DNA of 16,731 nucleotides from JBBRYW01 sp038237235 (GTDB lineage Bacteria > Actinomycetota > Thermoleophilia > Gaiellales > Gaiellaceae): positions 1 to 16,731 of the forward strand of contig JBBRYW010000063.1 of assembly GCA_038237235.1 (NCBI GenBank). Direction: 5' to 3'. Shown here piece after piece: positions 14,358 to 16,731 of the stretch. Within the stretch, counting starts at the first letter, position 1, and each line of letters opens with the position of its first letter. The translations under genes and the position numbers were made by a program. The notes under the pieces are model-generated. The model had not been told where the DNA came from. It was given only the letters and a program-made list of their open reading frames with translations, and searched no databases.

Positions 14358-15110
14358 TCAGGCGGGGCCGGCGCGTCCGGCGCCGATCGCCCTGAAGAGC
14401 GCAACTGCGACGAGCGCCATGCCCCATGCCATCGCAGCCGCCGACCACGCCTGGCCGAAGCCACCGGCCGCGTCCGGCCAGGCAAACGATACGAGTCCGA
14501 GGTACGCGGCCACGACGCCGATGCAGCACGCGATGAAACGGCACCCGCCCGGGCATACCGTAGTCAGGATCGCCAGCGCGGCTAATGCCAGGCCCAGGGC
14601 TCCTTGCACCGAGTAGTGGTCGATGTCGAGCGTTACGTCGGTGTCCCACCTTTTCTGCCGACTCAGCGCATACATACGGACCGCATAGACGACCCACGCG
14701 ACGACTCCGAGGCTCGCGAGGAGGAGTAGTGGCCGCGACACCTGAAGACGAAGTTCCCTCGCGCGGAGCCGCTCTCGTTCGGGGATCCACATGACGATTG
14801 CCGTCTCCAGAGCAATGGCGAAGGACAATGCGAGGAGGCGGAGCTCGCGCGCGAGGACGGCCGACACCGCCAGCACTCCAGCCGCTACGACAAGCTGCAC
14901 AACGGCCGGTGTGGACACGCGGGGCCGGACGGCTACGAGCCCGAAGGCGGCGCCCACGAGCACGGTGAAGAACAACCCCCAGCCTGCCTCGAGCACCTGG
15001 GGCCAGTCGGAAGCCCACGTCACCGAGAGATCTATCAACCCGAACCCTGGCAGCACCAGCCAACTGAGCGCAAACAAGACAGCGAGCGCCCGCAAGACGA
15101 TGCCTTTCAT
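14358..15110 (-). CDS. Integral membrane protein of unknown function (8 predicted helices)
   Basis: A 250-residue, strongly hydrophobic protein. I count about eight membrane segments, near residues 5-27, 45-61, 69-87, 92-109, 127-149, 169-186, 191-211 and 221-242. A charged loop lies at 110-126 (PERERLRARELRL) and another at 150-168 containing DTDVTLDIDHYSVQG. Four cysteines cluster at 186-196 (CPGGCRFIACC), which could bind metal or form disulfides. No transporter or enzyme family is recognised. The ATG at 15108-15110 has only a weak ribosome site. It converges on the ABC-F gene and diverges from the LanC-like gene, so it is probably transcribed alone. Confidence 0.75.
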   Translation of the reverse strand: MKGIVLRALAVLFALSWLVLPGFGLIDLSVTWASDWPQVLEAGWGLFFTVLVGAAFGLVAVRPRVSTPAVVQLVVAAGVLAVSAVLARELRLLALSFAIALETAIVMWIPERERLRARELRLQVSRPLLLLASLGVVAWVVYAVRMYALSRQKRWDTDVTLDIDHYSVQGALGLALAALAILTTVCPGGCRFIACCIGVVAAYLGLVSFAWPDAAGGFGQAWSAAAMAWGMALVAVALFRAIGAGRAGPA

Positions 15111-15311
15111 CCGCGCATGATGGTAGGCGAGGTCGCCATGCCATTGACGCTACGGCCACCTGGGCCAGCATCGTGGGATGTCCCCCGATTGGACGCCCGT
15201 GCCGAAAAGCGGTCGTGTGGCGTCATCAGCAGCCGCGTATTCGGAGCATCCGTCGCCTGGGCCAGCGTTTGGGACGCCCCCCGGACCGGCGTCAATAGAC
15301 TCGCCTCAGCG
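15111..15311. other. Divergent intergenic region with short repeats
   Basis: About 200 bp between the membrane-protein start and the LanC-like start. It contains two copies of CCTGGGCCAGC (15159-15169 and 15256-15266), each followed by similar C-rich sequence, with a 97-bp offset. It also contains an inverted pair, ATTGACGC (15143-15150) and GCGTCAAT (15289-15296), one copy facing each gene. TTGGGA at 15269-15274 is a possible weak -35 box for the rightward gene. Confidence 0.4.
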
Positions 15312-16412
15312 ATGCTGTCTCAGCCCGAAGCGCACGAGGCGCTCGCGGACGAACCGTGGAGCGCCGAAAGGGTGCAGACGGCGATCGCCTCGATCGTTGC
15401 CGACGCGGAGAGTGCATTCGACGACGGTTGGCCGACGCATCCACAGGATGTCGATGAAGACGATGACGCGTCGACCCGGTTCCGGACGGTGTACCTCGGG
15501 GGTGCGGGTGTCGTGGCTGCGCTCCACCGCCTCGCGCGGCGGGGCTTCGCCGAGCTGCGAAGGGACTATGCCCCGTATTTGGAGCGTTCGCTCGAAGCCC
15601 AGCCAGATTTTCCTGACGAGGACGCCGAGCGCAGCCTATGGATGGGCGAGACGGGAATCCGGCTGGTGTTACAGAGGCTCGCGCCTTTGCAGGCTAATCT
15701 CGAGCGGCTGTCGGAGCTGATCGCGGCAAACGAGCGAGACGAACGCTGCGACTTGATGTGGGGAAGTCCCGGCACGATTCTCGCGGGTCGCGAGCTCGGG
15801 CTCGACGTGACGGCGAGCATCGAGTGGTTGCACGGCCGACGTGACACGGAAGGCCTGTGGACGCAGCAACTGAACGGGCAAGGCAGGCGCCATCTCGGTC
15901 CGGCACACGGGTTCGCAGGGTGTGTGCTTGCGCTCGGCGATGTCGGCGAGGTCTCGGAGACGCTCCACCGCTTTGCCGTCGAGGAGGATGGGCTCGTCAA
16001 CTGGCCGCCGCTCGCGGGAATGCGACTCGACGCAAACGGCGACGGCCAGATCCGCACGCAGTGGTGCCATGGCGCGCCGGGAATGATCGCGACGCTCGCC
16101 CACGTCCTTGACAAAGAGCTTGCGGTCGCGGGCGGAGAGTTGGTGTGGCGTGCGGGGCCGCTGCGAAAGGGCGCAAACCTCTGCCACGGCACAGCGGGGA
16201 ACGGATACGCATTCTTGGCGCTGCTCGAGCGCACGGGAGACGAACGGTGGCTCACGCGAGCGCGCACCTTCGCGATGCATGCCGCAGGTCAGGTCGAGCA
16301 CAGCCGGTCGAACTACGGGCGCGGCCGCTACACGCTCTGGACGGGCGACCTCGGCACAGCCCTCTACCTCGCCGACTGCACCGACGGTGGAGGGGAGCTA
16401 CCGCTCCCATAG
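15312..16412 (+). CDS. LanC-like protein (lanthionine synthetase C fold)
   Basis: A 366-residue protein with the double-barrel helical fold of LanC cyclases, seen as repeated Gly-containing motifs: YLGGAGVV (61-68), WMGETGI (110-116), LMWGSPGT (148-155), GPAHGFAG (196-203), WCHGAPG (251-257), CHGTAGNGYA (291-300) and LWTGDLGTALYLAD (342-355). The zinc ligands are C252, C291 and H292, and H200 matches the catalytic histidine of NisC, so the active site appears complete. No lanthipeptide precursor or dehydratase is nearby. Its role may resemble stand-alone LanC-like proteins, which add thiols to dehydrated residues (inference). I start at ATG 15312 because MLSQPEAHEALADEPW resembles family N-termini. 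The frame is open to 15117, but that part looks unlike protein. No ribosome site is clear. Confidence 0.85.
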   Translation: MLSQPEAHEALADEPWSAERVQTAIASIVADAESAFDDGWPTHPQDVDEDDDASTRFRTVYLGGAGVVAALHRLARRGFAELRRDYAPYLERSLEAQPDFPDEDAERSLWMGETGIRLVLQRLAPLQANLERLSELIAANERDERCDLMWGSPGTILAGRELGLDVTASIEWLHGRRDTEGLWTQQLNGQGRRHLGPAHGFAGCVLALGDVGEVSETLHRFAVEEDGLVNWPPLAGMRLDANGDGQIRTQWCHGAPGMIATLAHVLDKELAVAGGELVWRAGPLRKGANLCHGTAGNGYAFLALLERTGDERWLTRARTFAMHAAGQVEHSRSNYGRGRYTLWTGDLGTALYLADCTDGGGELPLP

Positions 16413-16428
16413 GACGAGCATCCGTCGC

Positions 16429-16731
16429 ATGAGCGAGACGCGAGCGCTCGAGCTCCTTCGCGAGCTCGTCGAGATCGAGTCGCCGACGTACTCGGACGGC
16501 GTGCGCGCGGTCGCAGAGCGCTGCGGCGCCGAGCTGCTCCGGCTCGGAGCCGAAGTCGAGCTGCTCGCCGGCGACCACCTGTGGGCCGAGCTGCCGGGAG
16601 AGGGTGCTCCGATCCTGCTGCTCGGGCACACGGACACGGTCTGGCCGCTCGGGACGCTCGCCGGCATGCCGTTTCGCGTCGAGGACGGCGTCGCGTACGG
16701 ACCCGGGGCCTACGACATGAAGGGCTGCCTC
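16429..16731 (+). CDS. M20-family metallopeptidase (partial, N-terminal 101 residues)
   Basis: The M20 family (glutamate carboxypeptidase, ArgE and DapE relatives) uses two zinc ions to cleave amide bonds of amino-acid derivatives or short peptides. H67 and D69 in LLLGHTDTVWPLG and D96 in GPGAYDMKG are the first zinc ligand motifs. The N-terminal helix LELLRELVEIESPT is also typical. The gene continues past the window. It begins 16 bp after the LanC-like stop, with AGGA at 16411-16414 as a possible ribosome site, so the two are probably co-transcribed. The substrate is unknown; GHTDTVWPLGTL is closest to the carboxypeptidase G2-like branch. Confidence 0.9.
   Translation, partial: MSETRALELLRELVEIESPTYSDGVRAVAERCGAELLRLGAEVELLAGDHLWAELPGEGAPILLLGHTDTVWPLGTLAGMPFRVEDGVAYGPGAYDMKGCL

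Noticed and set aside
14173..15171. A minus-strand frame reading Tyr-Gly repeats through the hexamer array
   Set aside because: It overlaps the membrane-protein gene in another frame and the Tyr-Gly run is simply the GCCGTA repeat read in reverse. The membrane-protein frame has far better hydrophobic structure.
15117..15311. N-terminal extension of the LanC-like protein by 65 residues
   Set aside because: The extension is unlike LanC-family N-termini, whereas the ATG at 15312 gives a family-like start.

Overview
This is a high-GC window with tightly packed genes. Several starts are GTG, stop/start overlaps are frequent, and the zwf-opcA pair is typical of Actinobacteria. A deep-branching soil actinobacterium such as Thermoleophilia/Gaiellales is my best guess. 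This is an inference from gene content and composition; no marker gene here fixes the taxonomy.

Left part (1-3262): two minus-strand genes for exported proteins flank a plus-strand amidase-signature hydrolase. The first is cut by the window edge and is evident from the sequence up to base 1. Both exported proteins carry the same C-terminal module around a WRTASE(I/V)D motif.

Central part (3320-12302): a pentose-phosphate cluster. tkt runs rightward. Divergent from it, one long leftward operon runs rpiB, tal, vapB-like, vapC-like, pgi, gnd, zwf, opcA. Together these supply the oxidative branch (zwf with its assembly factor opcA, and gnd) and most of the non-oxidative branch (rpiB, tal, tkt), with pgi linking back to glycolysis. 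No 6-phosphogluconolactonase (pgl) and no ribulose-phosphate epimerase (rpe) is present in the window. Many junctions overlap: rpiB/tal by 8 bp, and vapB/vapC, vapC/pgi and pgi/gnd by 4 bp each.

Two features of this operon stand out. First, a type II toxin-antitoxin pair (Phd/YefM-like antitoxin, PIN-domain toxin) sits between tal and pgi, enzymes that other bacteria carry as one fused protein. The toxin stop codon overlaps the pgi start. In the 27 bp before the antitoxin lie two 11-bp palindromes whose centres are exactly 10 bp apart, a likely operator. If it is one, the toxin-antitoxin autoregulator could also control pgi-gnd-zwf-opcA. Second, the last 63 bp of zwf plus one base form part of a perfect 64-bp direct repeat. 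The second copy lies just before opcA and ends a potential 37-codon frame that keeps a stop codon next to the opcA start.

Right part (12365-16731): an ABC-F ATPase gene, a convergent gene for an eight-helix membrane protein of unknown function, then a rightward pair of a LanC-like cyclase-fold protein and an M20 peptidase that runs off the window. A GCCGTA hexamer repeat lies between the convergent genes. I saw no rRNA, tRNA, CRISPR array, insertion sequence or prophage gene.
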